Source: an uncultured Bacteroidota bacterium
GTDB lineage: Bacteria > Bacteroidota > Bacteroidia > Chitinophagales > Saprospiraceae
Length of the DNA stretch: 42,374 bases
Direction of reading: 5' to 3'
NCBI GenBank assembly: GCA_937861115.1
Contig: CALMBD010000245.1
Span: forward strand, 1-42,374
Part shown: in pieces, positions 1-7,224 of the stretch
How the letters are laid out: the number at the start of each line of letters is the position of its first letter
How positions within the stretch are numbered: the stretch's first letter is position 1
The notes under the pieces: generated by a model
The model's input: only the letters and a program-made list of their open reading frames with translations
Databases searched by the model: none
What the model was told of the DNA's origin: nothing
Translations under genes and position numbers: made by a program

Positions 1-137
1 AAATAGATCGCTACCTCGATATCGATGCCGGCTGTGTGTTCGCCGAGGAACGATTCAGCGACCGGGACGGCATGGGTGCGCTGTGTGCCTTCGACATGAC
101 CAACAGGATGCTGACCTTTCAGCCTTATCGCGAATAG
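1..137 (+). CDS. Metallophosphoesterase (serine/threonine-phosphatase-like), C-terminal end only
   Basis: The third reading frame is open from the window edge to a TAG at 135-137 and gives 44 residues. The tail reads IDRYLDIDAGCVFAEER, then an aspartate/glycine stretch and GALCAFDMTNRMLTFQPYRE. An 'ID.GC.F' strand followed by a 'G.L.A.D.' strand is the usual end of bacterial serine/threonine phosphatase or diadenosine-tetraphosphatase type metallophosphoesterases, where the conserved His motifs lie further upstream and are not in this window. The gene converges with the tocopherol-cyclase-like gene that ends at 170. The family call rests on a short C-terminal pattern only, so the substrate cannot be given. 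Confidence 0.55.
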   Translation, partial: IDRYLDIDAGCVFAEERFSDRDGMGALCAFDMTNRMLTFQPYRE

Positions 138-169
138 GCAGAAGCCATCTCAAAAATACAGGAACAAAA

Positions 170-1135
170 TTATTGCAATATCTCCACATCACCTGCCACC
201 TCCAGCCCTGCATTGCGGCCGGTACCTTCAAAAATACGCCGGCCATTTTGCAATAGTTCGACGCGAACGACAGCCTGCAGGCTTTCGTTGATCTTGCCGG
301 TCATTTCACCTGAAATGGGCGAATGCAGGGCTGTTCCGGCCGCCTGCCGGGCCAACAGGCGCAGTTCGGTCTTAGGGTTCCTGAAAATCAGTTCGACCTG
401 TTCATCGCTGATTTTCAAATATTTACGCGCACCGGTATAGGTTGCAAAGCGAAACAGTCGCCCGTCGAGCCAGAACCCGCTGATGAACCCGATAAAGTAA
501 CTGCCCAGCCAGGGAATATGCGCAACCGACGCCATCAGGGACGCGCGATCGTGCGTATCAAAATGGTTGGTCTGCATCCAGACGTAAGCGCGAGGAAAGG
601 AGCGCCCCCAGTCCTTCTCGATGTATCCTTTTCCCCCGCTGAAATCAACGGCAGCATTTCCGATTTTCAGCGCGCCTTCCAGCACGTGATTCATGCTCAC
701 AATACCGTGAAAGCACTCCATAAAAGGCACAAAGGAATACCAGCCCATGATACCGGGCGCGCCGAGCATTTTCGGCCAGGGCGTTTTGTCGGAAAAACTG
801 ATCTCGCCGGACAAGTTTGGCAGGTCGAGTTTCAATTTTTCTCCGGAAAACACGCTTCCGCCAACGGACACTTCGAAATGCCGGTTCGCCGGCTTGAAAT
901 CCCCGGCAGAAAACCGGTGATACTGTGCCTGACAGCGTTTGCCATCCATGACCTGTACAAAAGCGTGCCGCACACCGTCAGCCCCCATCGAAATACCGGG
1001 AATAAAAGCCAGTGCCTGCTGCTCGTCGGGTGATACTACCTTGAAGTACCAGCCCTCGAAGTAACGCTTTGTACGGCCCCAGCCGTGGAATTCATCGGGG
1101 TACCAGGTTGCGCGCAGGCGCTTGAGGAAGGACAT
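170..1135 (-). CDS. Tocopherol cyclase-like protein
   Basis: A 321-residue protein beginning MSFLKRLRATWYPDEFHGW. Features typical of the tocopherol cyclase family (Pfam Tocopherol_cycl, plant VTE1 relatives) are YFEGWYFKVV at about residue 25, a HGIVSMNHVLEG stretch in the middle, and GYIEKDWGRSFPRAYVWMQ near residue 170. In plants and cyanobacteria this fold closes the chromanol ring of vitamin E. In heterotrophic bacteria the family is mostly uncharacterised and may act on other lipids or quinols. No signal peptide is seen. The ATG at 1135 is the only start that keeps the whole conserved region. aroC lies 32 bp upstream in the same direction, so the two may be co-transcribed. The family call is solid; the reaction is inferred. 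Confidence 0.8.
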   Translation of the reverse strand: MSFLKRLRATWYPDEFHGWGRTKRYFEGWYFKVVSPDEQQALAFIPGISMGADGVRHAFVQVMDGKRCQAQYHRFSAGDFKPANRHFEVSVGGSVFSGEKLKLDLPNLSGEISFSDKTPWPKMLGAPGIMGWYSFVPFMECFHGIVSMNHVLEGALKIGNAAVDFSGGKGYIEKDWGRSFPRAYVWMQTNHFDTHDRASLMASVAHIPWLGSYFIGFISGFWLDGRLFRFATYTGARKYLKISDEQVELIFRNPKTELRLLARQAAGTALHSPISGEMTGKINESLQAVVRVELLQNGRRIFEGTGRNAGLEVAGDVEILQ

Positions 1136-1167
1136 GTTTTTTGTTTTGTCGGTGTATCGGAAAAGAA

Positions 1168-2253
1168 CTACAGCCTGTCTATACGGGCGCGCAAGAGGTG
1201 ATCGGCCAGCACGAGTGCCGCCATCGCTTCCACAATAGGGACTGCGCGCGGTACAACACAGGGATCGTGACGGCCCTTCCCTTTGATGACTACCGGATTG
1301 CCTGCCTCATCCACCGTGTCCTGGTCGCGCATGATGGTTGCTACCGGCTTGAAGGCCACCCGGAAGTAAATATCCATACCGTTGGAAATACCGCCCTGTA
1401 TACCGCCGGAGAAGTTCGTACTTGTTTTCGGGGTGGCACCTGGCGCCGGGGCGATAAACAGGTCGTTGTGCTGGCTACCCAGCATTTTAATCCCTTCAAA
1501 GCCGGAACCGTATTCAAAACCCTTCGCTGCATTAATGCCGAGCATGGCCTTGCCGAGATCAGCATGAAGTTTGTCAAACACGGGCTCGCCGAGTCCGGGA
1601 GGGCAGCCGCGCACGACGGCAGTGACCACCCCGCCGATGGTATCGCCCGCCTTCCGCACTTTTTTGATCAGACGGATCATCTTGTCGGCCATGAGGGGAT
1701 CGGGGCACCGCACATCATTGGTCTCTGTGCGCGACAGATCGAGTTGACTGTAGTCGGGGTTGGTTGCCAAATGCCCTACCTGACTAACATAGGCCTGAAT
1801 ATCAACGCCGTAAGTTTTCAACAACAGTTTTGCCAGTGCGCCGGCGGCAACGCGGGCTGCCGTTTCACGGGCGCTGCTGCGTCCGCCTCCCCTGTGGTCG
1901 CGATGGCCGTATTTGGCCTGCCAGGTATAATCGGCATGGCTGGGTCGAAACGCCTCGGCCAGGTGCTCGTAATCGCGGGAGCGCTGGTCTTCATTCGGGA
2001 TCAGGAAATGAATGGGCGTGCCGGTTGTTTTACCCTCGAAAATGCCGCTGAGTACCTGTACCGTATCGCTTTCCTTGCGTTGGGTAACGATAGCGCTTTG
2101 TCCCGGCCGGCGCCGGTCGAGATCGCGCTGAATAAACTCCGGGTTAAAAGGTAATCCTGCCGGACACCCGTCGACGATGCATCCAATGGCTGCGCCGTGC
2201 GATTCGCCGAAAGTAGTGACGCGAAACAGGGTACCGAATGTATTGCCGGGCAT
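1168..2253 (-). CDS. aroC: Chorismate synthase
   Basis: Converts 5-enolpyruvylshikimate-3-phosphate to chorismate, the last common step of aromatic amino-acid, folate and quinone synthesis; it needs reduced FMN and acts in the cytoplasm. The protein begins [20 protein letters not shown], the canonical N-terminus with the GESHG signature. It also has the family's [18 protein letters not shown] block near residue 135 and [20 protein letters not shown] near the C-terminus. The 361-residue length is normal. The frame stays open 15 codons further upstream to 2298, but that extension runs into the terminator hairpin of the upstream gene and lacks family similarity, so the ATG at 2253 is chosen. The tocopherol-cyclase-like gene follows 32 bp downstream. 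Confidence 0.97.
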   Translation of the reverse strand: MPGNTFGTLFRVTTFGESHGAAIGCIVDGCPAGLPFNPEFIQRDLDRRRPGQSAIVTQRKESDTVQVLSGIFEGKTTGTPIHFLIPNEDQRSRDYEHLAEAFRPSHADYTWQAKYGHRDHRGGGRSSARETAARVAAGALAKLLLKTYGVDIQAYVSQVGHLATNPDYSQLDLSRTETNDVRCPDPLMADKMIRLIKKVRKAGDTIGGVVTAVVRGCPPGLGEPVFDKLHADLGKAMLGINAAKGFEYGSGFEGIKMLGSQHNDLFIAPAPGATPKTSTNFSGGIQGGISNGMDIYFRVAFKPVATIMRDQDTVDEAGNPVVIKGKGRHDPCVVPRAVPIVEAMAALVLADHLLRARIDRL

Positions 2254-2290
2254 GGAGCGATCAGTGGTTGATGTATGTTGCAGATGCACA

Positions 2291-2329
2291 AAAAACATGA
2301 GCCACCCCGGAAATCAGGGACGGCTCATG
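2291..2329 (-). terminator. Rho-independent terminator behind the thioredoxin-fold gene
   Basis: On the minus strand an 8-bp perfect stem CATGAGCC/GGCTCATG (arms 2322-2329 and 2296-2303) with further C/G pairing inside is followed by a run of T's at 2291-2295. It lies about 30 bp past the stop of the gene ending at 2358 and before the aroC start at 2253. This is the right place and orientation to end that transcript and to separate it from aroC. Confidence 0.75.
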
Positions 2330-2357
2330 CAGAATATGGTATCAGGAATCAATCCTT

Positions 2358-3182
2358 TTAATCCTTTTGCTGGTGATTAAAACTTTTCTGGTACGACTCC
2401 CAGGGTGTTTTTTTATGACTGTCGGTACCAAAATAATTCAGGATGGCTTCCATTTTTCCGGCATCCTGGTAACCCGGCAGCGGCTGAATAACGCCCTGGT
2501 TTTCATCCAGGAAAACAACGGTCGGATAGGTCAGCCGGTTATTGAGCCATTCCGCTGCAAGTTCGTGGCAACCGCGCGCGCCGTTCTTTTTGAACTGATA
2601 GGTCTTATCCTTGTAAGTGATTTCCTTTTGTTCCTCCGCGTTGAACTTTACCGGATAGTAATGTTCATTCAGGTATTCGATCACGGCCGGACTCATAAAC
2701 GTAGTGGAATCCATTCGTTTGCACCAGCCGCAGCCATCGGTAAAGACATCGACAAATATTTTGCGTTTGTCCGTTTTACTCTTTTCGAGGGCTTCTTCCA
2801 GGCTCATCCATTTTACGCGGACCGGATTGACCTCCTCCAGCGCATTGGCCTGTTTGGTTGCGGAGGGTACCGTTTTTGCCGTTGTACTGCCGTTTGTTAC
2901 AGGGGCAAGAGCGGGGCGTGTTGTACCCGTTCGCGCACCGGCAGCGCCGGAGTTATCCAGACCGGGTGCAAGGGCCGAAGAGGCGCCGCTACGGTCCTGC
3001 GCCGGCGGCCGGGTGCTGACACCCTGATCCCGGGAATTGGCTTTGCTGTTCCCTCTCTGACCGGAGGTTGAGGGAACGAGGGTTGTTTTGACCGTATTTT
3101 TAATACTGGCGCGGGGGGTCGGTTGCGCGGCAAGGGAGCCGGCAATAAAAGCGATTAAACAAGTTATGAGGAGTCTGCGCAT
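2358..3182 (-). CDS. Exported thioredoxin-fold protein (CGWC motif)
   Basis: A 274-residue protein. It starts MRRLLITCLIAFIAGSLAAQ, a typical signal peptide ending in AAQ, so the product is exported. Residues about 20-118 are low complexity, rich in Thr, Ser, Ala, Pro and Arg, and look like a flexible linker. A thioredoxin fold follows, with KRKIFVDVFTDGCGWCKRMD holding the CxxC redox pair at about residues 151-154, and YPTVVFLDENQGVI, the cis-proline strand, later on. This matches Thioredoxin_7/DUF255-like periplasmic thiol reductases of Bacteroidota. The start at 3182 is chosen over 3245 because it begins the signal peptide and because a good promoter lies at 3215-3246. A terminator follows the gene. 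The redox partner is unknown. Confidence 0.85.
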   Translation of the reverse strand: MRRLLITCLIAFIAGSLAAQPTPRASIKNTVKTTLVPSTSGQRGNSKANSRDQGVSTRPPAQDRSGASSALAPGLDNSGAAGARTGTTRPALAPVTNGSTTAKTVPSATKQANALEEVNPVRVKWMSLEEALEKSKTDKRKIFVDVFTDGCGWCKRMDSTTFMSPAVIEYLNEHYYPVKFNAEEQKEITYKDKTYQFKKNGARGCHELAAEWLNNRLTYPTVVFLDENQGVIQPLPGYQDAGKMEAILNYFGTDSHKKTPWESYQKSFNHQQKD

Positions 3183-3214
3183 ATCGATCACGTTCAGGTC
3201 TGATTTAATTAGAA

Positions 3215-3246
3215 CAAAAGTACCACTCATAAAACCGAAAAACAAA
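3215..3246 (-). promoter_or_regulatory. Bacteroidota-type promoter for the thioredoxin-fold gene
   Basis: The minus strand reads TACTTTTG at 3222-3215, an exact match to TAnnTTTG. It is preceded, 20 nt upstream, by TTTG at 3246-3243, which fits the -33 element. The leader to the ATG at 3182 would be about 25 nt. Sequence, spacing and position all agree, making this the clearest promoter in the window. Confidence 0.7.
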
Positions 3247-3301
3247 AAACCGTCACGCCCGGGGCACCAGTTTTAAAAGAACTTTAACCCCGCATTTTGG
3301 T

Positions 3302-3868
3302 TTAGAGCCATTTTTCGAGCGCCTTGTACTCGTAGGCGGTCATTTTTTCCAAAAGTTCGGAAACGGTGGGCGCGTCGATGCAAAGATTGCGGTTGTCGGG
3401 TTTGAGAAATCCGTTTTCCACCATGACGTCCATCATCCGGATCAGCGGGTCGTAATAGCCGCGCACGTTGAGCAGGCCGATCGGCTTGCGGTACTGACGC
3501 AATTGTGCCAGGGTAAGGGCTTCAAAGTGTTCATCCAAGGAGCCGTATCCCCCGGGCAGCGTGATAACGCCGTCGGTATTTTTGAGCAACAAAACACGCC
3601 GCTCGGACATGGTCTCGACAGAAACCATATCGGCGACGCCGGAATGGCCGAGTTCGAGCCCGTTCAACTGGTGGGTTATAATACCGGTGATCTGGCCGCC
3701 ATGAGCCAGCACGGCATCGGCAAGAACGCCCATGAGCCCGACGCTGCCGCCGCCGAACAATACCCGGATACCGCGTTCGGCGAGGGTTTTGCCCAGCTCC
3801 GTAGCGGCCTCTTCAAACCAGGGCTGGTTGCCTTTATTGGCTCCGCAAAAAACTGAAATCGAATGCAT
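3302..3868 (-). CDS. LOG family protein (TIGR00730 Rossmann-fold phosphoribohydrolase)
   Basis: A 188-residue cytosolic protein, the family's normal length. It starts MHSISVFCGANKGNQP, the usual first strand; VLFGGGSVGLMG lies at about residues 37-47; and PGGYGSLDEHFEAL at about 105-118 is the diagnostic PGGxGTxxE motif with Thr replaced by Ser. Plant LOG and bacterial relatives cleave nucleoside 5'-monophosphates such as cytokinin ribotides or AMP to release the base and ribose 5-phosphate. The physiological substrate in Bacteroidota is not established. The N-terminus of the gene faces the small membrane-protein gene at 3941, so the two are divergent with a 72-bp gap. Confidence 0.9.
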   Translation of the reverse strand: MHSISVFCGANKGNQPWFEEAATELGKTLAERGIRVLFGGGSVGLMGVLADAVLAHGGQITGIITHQLNGLELGHSGVADMVSVETMSERRVLLLKNTDGVITLPGGYGSLDEHFEALTLAQLRQYRKPIGLLNVRGYYDPLIRMMDVMVENGFLKPDNRNLCIDAPTVSELLEKMTAYEYKALEKWL

Positions 3869-3940
3869 GCTAAAATAATTTTAGGGCTAAAGAACGGTGA
3901 ATCCGCTATTACATGCTTTATTTGAAGCAAATTTCTCTTC

Positions 3941-4378
3941 ATGGACGCACAAACGCCACTCGATGAGGGTATGCAGCAACCGGCCACCGACAACATGCCG
4001 GTGGAAGCCGAAATACTGGAATACTGGACCGAAACGATACCCTGGATCATGGGTATTGCAACAATGCTGGCTTTTTATTTCCTCTGGACATTTCGAAATG
4101 TACTGTCGTATTCCGGGTTTCTGCTCTCCGGAAACCTGGAAGAAACGGCCGGATACTGGTTTGGCTTTATCGCGATGGCCGCTCCGTGCATTTACATGGC
4201 TTATTCCCTGTACCGTTTTGCAGTTCTGCTCCGCCGGGCCGTCCAAAACAGGGACCAGGACGCCGCAACACAAGCCTTCAGACCGCTGCGCCATTTCTTT
4301 ACCCTGCTGCTTTGTTTGTCCCTGATTACCGTTTTAGCGCTTGTGGCCGGCCCGGCGCTGGCACTCCTGCTCCATTAA
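3941..4378 (+). CDS. Small membrane protein of unknown function (first of a pair)
   Basis: A 145-residue protein with an acidic N-terminus and three likely membrane segments: around residues 34-54 (IPWIMGIATMLAFYFLWTF), 72-92 (FGFIAMAAPCIYMAYSLYRF) and 119-142 (FFTLLLCLSLITVLALVAGP). A positively charged loop (LLRRAVQNRDQDAATQAF) lies between segments 2 and 3. The layout recalls the short Bacteroidota DUF5362-like membrane proteins, but that is only a guess from shape. It is followed 39 bp later by a second, similarly built small membrane protein, so they probably share a transcript and may form a complex. Confidence 0.7.
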   Translation: MDAQTPLDEGMQQPATDNMPVEAEILEYWTETIPWIMGIATMLAFYFLWTFRNVLSYSGFLLSGNLEETAGYWFGFIAMAAPCIYMAYSLYRFAVLLRRAVQNRDQDAATQAFRPLRHFFTLLLCLSLITVLALVAGPALALLLH

Positions 4379-4417
4379 ACCTGCCTCCTTCCAACTGTAC
4401 TATCAAAATCTATCGAC

Positions 4418-4894
4418 ATGGATCATACAGATGCCGAAACACTGTATCCGGAAGAACAATCCGAACGGGAGGAAACAGGCCTGGAGTGGAGCGAAGCCTT
4501 GCGCTATGCGATACGCCGTTGTGCGCGTGTGGGTGAATGGACTATTCTGGCCATCCTAATTTCTTCAGTAGTGCTCACCCTGATTACACTATATAACTTT
4601 TATGTCTGGCTCGATGACTATCCCGGCGACTTCTATCTTATGGAAGGGAACAACAAACACCGCATATGGGGCTTTGTTACAAGCCTTACCGCTGTGGGAT
4701 TGAACCTGCGTGCCGCCTGGCAGTTGCGAAATGCCATGCGCTACCTGCGCTGGGGCGCAGATGATTACGAAGACAGTGAGACCCTCGCCGCCGGGTTTTA
4801 CGATTTGCGCGACGGCGTGCGTTGGTACGGCTATTGGTGCATCTTTCTGCTGGCGTGTTATACGCTGGAGGCGATTGTTTCACAAAACAACTGA
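4418..4894 (+). CDS. Small membrane protein of unknown function (second of a pair)
   Basis: A 158-residue protein. After an acidic N-terminus (DAETLYPEEQSEREETG) comes LEWSEALRYAIRRCARVGEW, then likely membrane segments around residues 44-66 (TILAILISSVVLTLITLYNF), 87-107 and 136-153 (WYGYWCIFLLACYTLEAIV). The last part holds a charged loop (RYLRWGADDYEDSETLAAGF). It lies 39 bp behind the gene at 3941 and shares its general plan of a charged N-terminus, three membrane segments and an Arg/Asp/Ala-rich loop before the last one, which suggests old paralogy. No enzyme motif is visible. The function is unknown. Confidence 0.7.
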   Translation: MDHTDAETLYPEEQSEREETGLEWSEALRYAIRRCARVGEWTILAILISSVVLTLITLYNFYVWLDDYPGDFYLMEGNNKHRIWGFVTSLTAVGLNLRAAWQLRNAMRYLRWGADDYEDSETLAAGFYDLRDGVRWYGYWCIFLLACYTLEAIVSQNN

Positions 4895-4966
4895 CCCGGT
4901 GAAAAATAAGGTGCGGCAAAAAACTGTTGAGAGGCTGTTACAGCCAAAAACATATACCCTATCGTT

Positions 4967-6274
4967 ATGAATGTCCTTAAGCAAATATTGCCGGCATTGG
5001 TGGTCCTGCTGACAATCGCGGCCTGCCGGAAAGACCCCGCCCAACCCCAGCAGGGCGATCCTGCATACCGCATTTCGATAAAAAATGAATTCAACGTGTT
5101 GCAGGCACGGCTGGCGGTGTTTCTTTCCAACGACGACGGTAATGTAGTATCCTACCAGGAACTGGCGGGCAACGCCACGACGCTGGTGGAGGTTCCGGGA
5201 ACAAGGGCCGGCGACCGCTTCGACTGCACGATCGTAAAAATCATCACCCGGGATGCGCCCGGAACCGGCATGACCGATACGCTGGTAAATCTGACCACCT
5301 ATACCGGGCTGAAAAGCGGTGAAACCATCAACCTGCGCGACCTGTTTTACAAACAGACGACCGACCTCAACCTGACTTTTACCAACGTCACGTCTGTCGA
5401 CTCCATCGTTGTGCCCGATGGGTTCACCTTCGTCAGGCCGACACCTTCCAACAATTTTAACGGTCAGTACCGGGTCTACCACACGGGAAAACTGTGGTTG
5501 CGGGTCAAGATAAACGGGCAATCCATGTGGCGGTTTATTCTGTTCGGCAACATCGACGGCCCTACCCTGGATGCCACCATCGATGCCGGCCTGATGCTGC
5601 CCATTTTTGCCACGCCCAAGAAAATAACCCTGCCCTTCACGGCAGCCTGGGATTTCAGCGTCGAAGGCATCGTCGATACGGCAGGCGCCAAATACCTGGC
5701 CATGGGCGACCAGTTACCCGTACCAGGCGGCGCCATACCCGTATACAGCACCCTGGACATCTTCGAACCCATATCGAACGACGTATTCGACCCGGCCCCA
5801 AAACCCTACAACGGCTTCCGGGTAAGGCTGAGCGGCGCCGATCCCACACCCGGAAGTTATACCTACAGTTCCGATCGGCTGTATCCGGCTATTCCGGCAA
5901 CATTGCCCGTCCCCGCTTTCGACCTGCAACCTACTGTGCTGGCCGATAACCGACTGGTGGCCACCCAATGCATCGGGTCGTTCGATGTGCTGGCATTCAC
6001 ACGCAGCCACCCGGGAACGCTTGGCATCACCTGGGAGGTTTTTATGCCACCGGCCAACGGAATCGTATCGTACAGGCTCCCCGATGTGCCGGACGACCTG
6101 AGTGCGCAATTCCTCCCCTTAAAGAATTATGATTTTGGCGGGAAGGTGAAAGCAAGAGCGGAAGACTACCAATACCTGAACGGTTACGAAACCATTATCC
6201 GCAAACGACTGCTCAACAACGATCCGGTCTGGCAGGCGAAAGCCGGTTATCTGGGAAGGGAGGAAGTGCAGTAG
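4967..6274 (+). CDS. Lipoprotein of unknown function
   Basis: A 435-residue protein with a lipoprotein signal: MNVLKQILPALVVLLTIAAC, where the lipobox IAAC places the lipid-carrying cysteine at residue 20. The Arg-Lys-Asp that follows favours transfer to the outer membrane. The rest is rich in beta-strand patterns with many Thr, Pro, Asp and Gly and no catalytic motif; it reads like two or three beta-sandwich modules. The stop codon at 6272-6274 runs straight into a heptamer repeat array. It may be co-transcribed with the two small membrane proteins upstream (72-bp gap). I do not recognise the family. Confidence 0.75.
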   Translation: MNVLKQILPALVVLLTIAACRKDPAQPQQGDPAYRISIKNEFNVLQARLAVFLSNDDGNVVSYQELAGNATTLVEVPGTRAGDRFDCTIVKIITRDAPGTGMTDTLVNLTTYTGLKSGETINLRDLFYKQTTDLNLTFTNVTSVDSIVVPDGFTFVRPTPSNNFNGQYRVYHTGKLWLRVKINGQSMWRFILFGNIDGPTLDATIDAGLMLPIFATPKKITLPFTAAWDFSVEGIVDTAGAKYLAMGDQLPVPGGAIPVYSTLDIFEPISNDVFDPAPKPYNGFRVRLSGADPTPGSYTYSSDRLYPAIPATLPVPAFDLQPTVLADNRLVATQCIGSFDVLAFTRSHPGTLGITWEVFMPPANGIVSYRLPDVPDDLSAQFLPLKNYDFGGKVKARAEDYQYLNGYETIIRKRLLNNDPVWQAKAGYLGREEVQ

Positions 6275-6343
6275 ACGGTGGACGGTGGACGGTGGACGGT
6301 AGACGGTGGACGGTGGACGGTGGACGGTAGACGGTGGACGGTA
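6274..6343. repeat. Heptamer tandem array, ten units of GACGGTG/GACGGTA
   Basis: Ten exact 7-bp units run without a break. The last base alternates in the order G G G A G G G A G A, so there is a higher 28-bp period (four units). The array starts on the last base of the lipoprotein stop codon and ends one base before the first possible ATG (6344) of the methyltransferase gene. Heptamer arrays of this kind are comparable to the STRR repeats of filamentous cyanobacteria and are known from intergenic spaces in Bacteroidota. Slippage would change the spacing between the two genes. Confidence 0.95.
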
Positions 6344-6367
6344 ATGACGACAATGACAAATAAAACT

Positions 6368-7171
6368 ATGCAAGACCATGAACAATATTTTGAGTCCAAC
6401 CGCCAGGCCTGGAACCTGCGGACGGAAATACACAAAACCTCGGCATTTTATGATGTCGAACAGTGGAAGAATGGAGGCAACAGCCTGACAGCCATTGAAT
6501 TGAAGGAGCTGGGCAACGATGTGTCAGGCAAAAAGATGTTGCACCTGCAGTGCCATTTCGGGCAGGACACGATGTCGTGGGCGCGGTTGGGCGCGGAAGT
6601 GACCGGTTGCGACCTGTCCGATAAAGCCATCGATTACGCCCGGCAACTCGCGGGCGAACTGAATATCCCTGCGCAGTTCGTGTGCTGCAATGTGTATGAT
6701 CTTCCGGAAAACCTGGACGAACGCTTCGATATCGTATTTACCTCGTATGGCACCATCGGCTGGTTGCCCGACCTGGACCGGTGGGCAGGGGTAATCGACC
6801 ATTTCCTGCGGCCCGGCGGTTTCTTTTACATCGCGGAATTTCACCCGGTCGTCTGGATGTTCGATGAGGAAATGACTGCTTTCAAATATCCATACCACAA
6901 CTCCGGCGTCATTGAGACAGATAATACCGGGAGTTACGCCGACCGTTATGCCGACATCAGTTACAAGGACTACGGCTGGAACCACAGTCTTTCGGAGGTC
7001 GTAAACAGCCTGGCCCGGCGGGGCATGCGCATCGAATTTCTGAACGAATACCCCTTCTCTCCTTTTGATTGTTTCAGCAATACGGTAAAAGGCGACGACG
7101 GCAACTATCGTATCCGCGGGCTGGAAGGAATTATTCCGATGGTTTATTCCCTGAAAGCAATTAAACCTTGA
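6368..7171 (+). CDS. Class I SAM-dependent methyltransferase
   Basis: A 267-residue protein from the ATG at 6368 (MQDHEQYFESNRQAWNLRT). The SAM site is clear: KMLHLQCHFGQDTMSWARLG at about residues 58-77 (motif I, with GQD in place of the usual GxG end), VTGCDLSDKAIDYAR (acidic residue ending strand 2), and FDIVFTSYGTIGWLPDL (motif IV). This fits Methyltransf_11/25-type small-molecule methyltransferases. Alternative in-frame ATGs at 6344 and 6353 would add 8 or 5 residues, and the open frame even enters the heptamer array; 6368 is chosen because YFESNRxAWN near residue 6 fits the usual start of this family as I recall it. The substrate is unknown. Confidence 0.85.
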   Translation: MQDHEQYFESNRQAWNLRTEIHKTSAFYDVEQWKNGGNSLTAIELKELGNDVSGKKMLHLQCHFGQDTMSWARLGAEVTGCDLSDKAIDYARQLAGELNIPAQFVCCNVYDLPENLDERFDIVFTSYGTIGWLPDLDRWAGVIDHFLRPGGFFYIAEFHPVVWMFDEEMTAFKYPYHNSGVIETDNTGSYADRYADISYKDYGWNHSLSEVVNSLARRGMRIEFLNEYPFSPFDCFSNTVKGDDGNYRIRGLEGIIPMVYSLKAIKP

Positions 7172-7224
7172 AATTCCGGGAAAGCCCTACTTTGGACGCT
7201 GAAAACATTAAATAAGCATCCGGT

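Noticed and set aside
323-1033. 236-residue open frame on the plus strand inside the tocopherol-cyclase-like gene
   Set aside because: Antisense shadow: the minus-strand gene has clear family motifs and this frame has none. The same applies to the long antisense frames inside aroC, fabI, glyS and the SprB gene.
2254-2298. Longer N-terminus for aroC starting at 2298
   Set aside because: The added residues overlap the terminator hairpin of the upstream gene and are not part of the conserved chorismate synthase start.
7187-7195. CTACTTTGG as a -7 element for the permease gene
   Set aside because: It has one base too few between TA and TTTG; without other support it is too weak to list.
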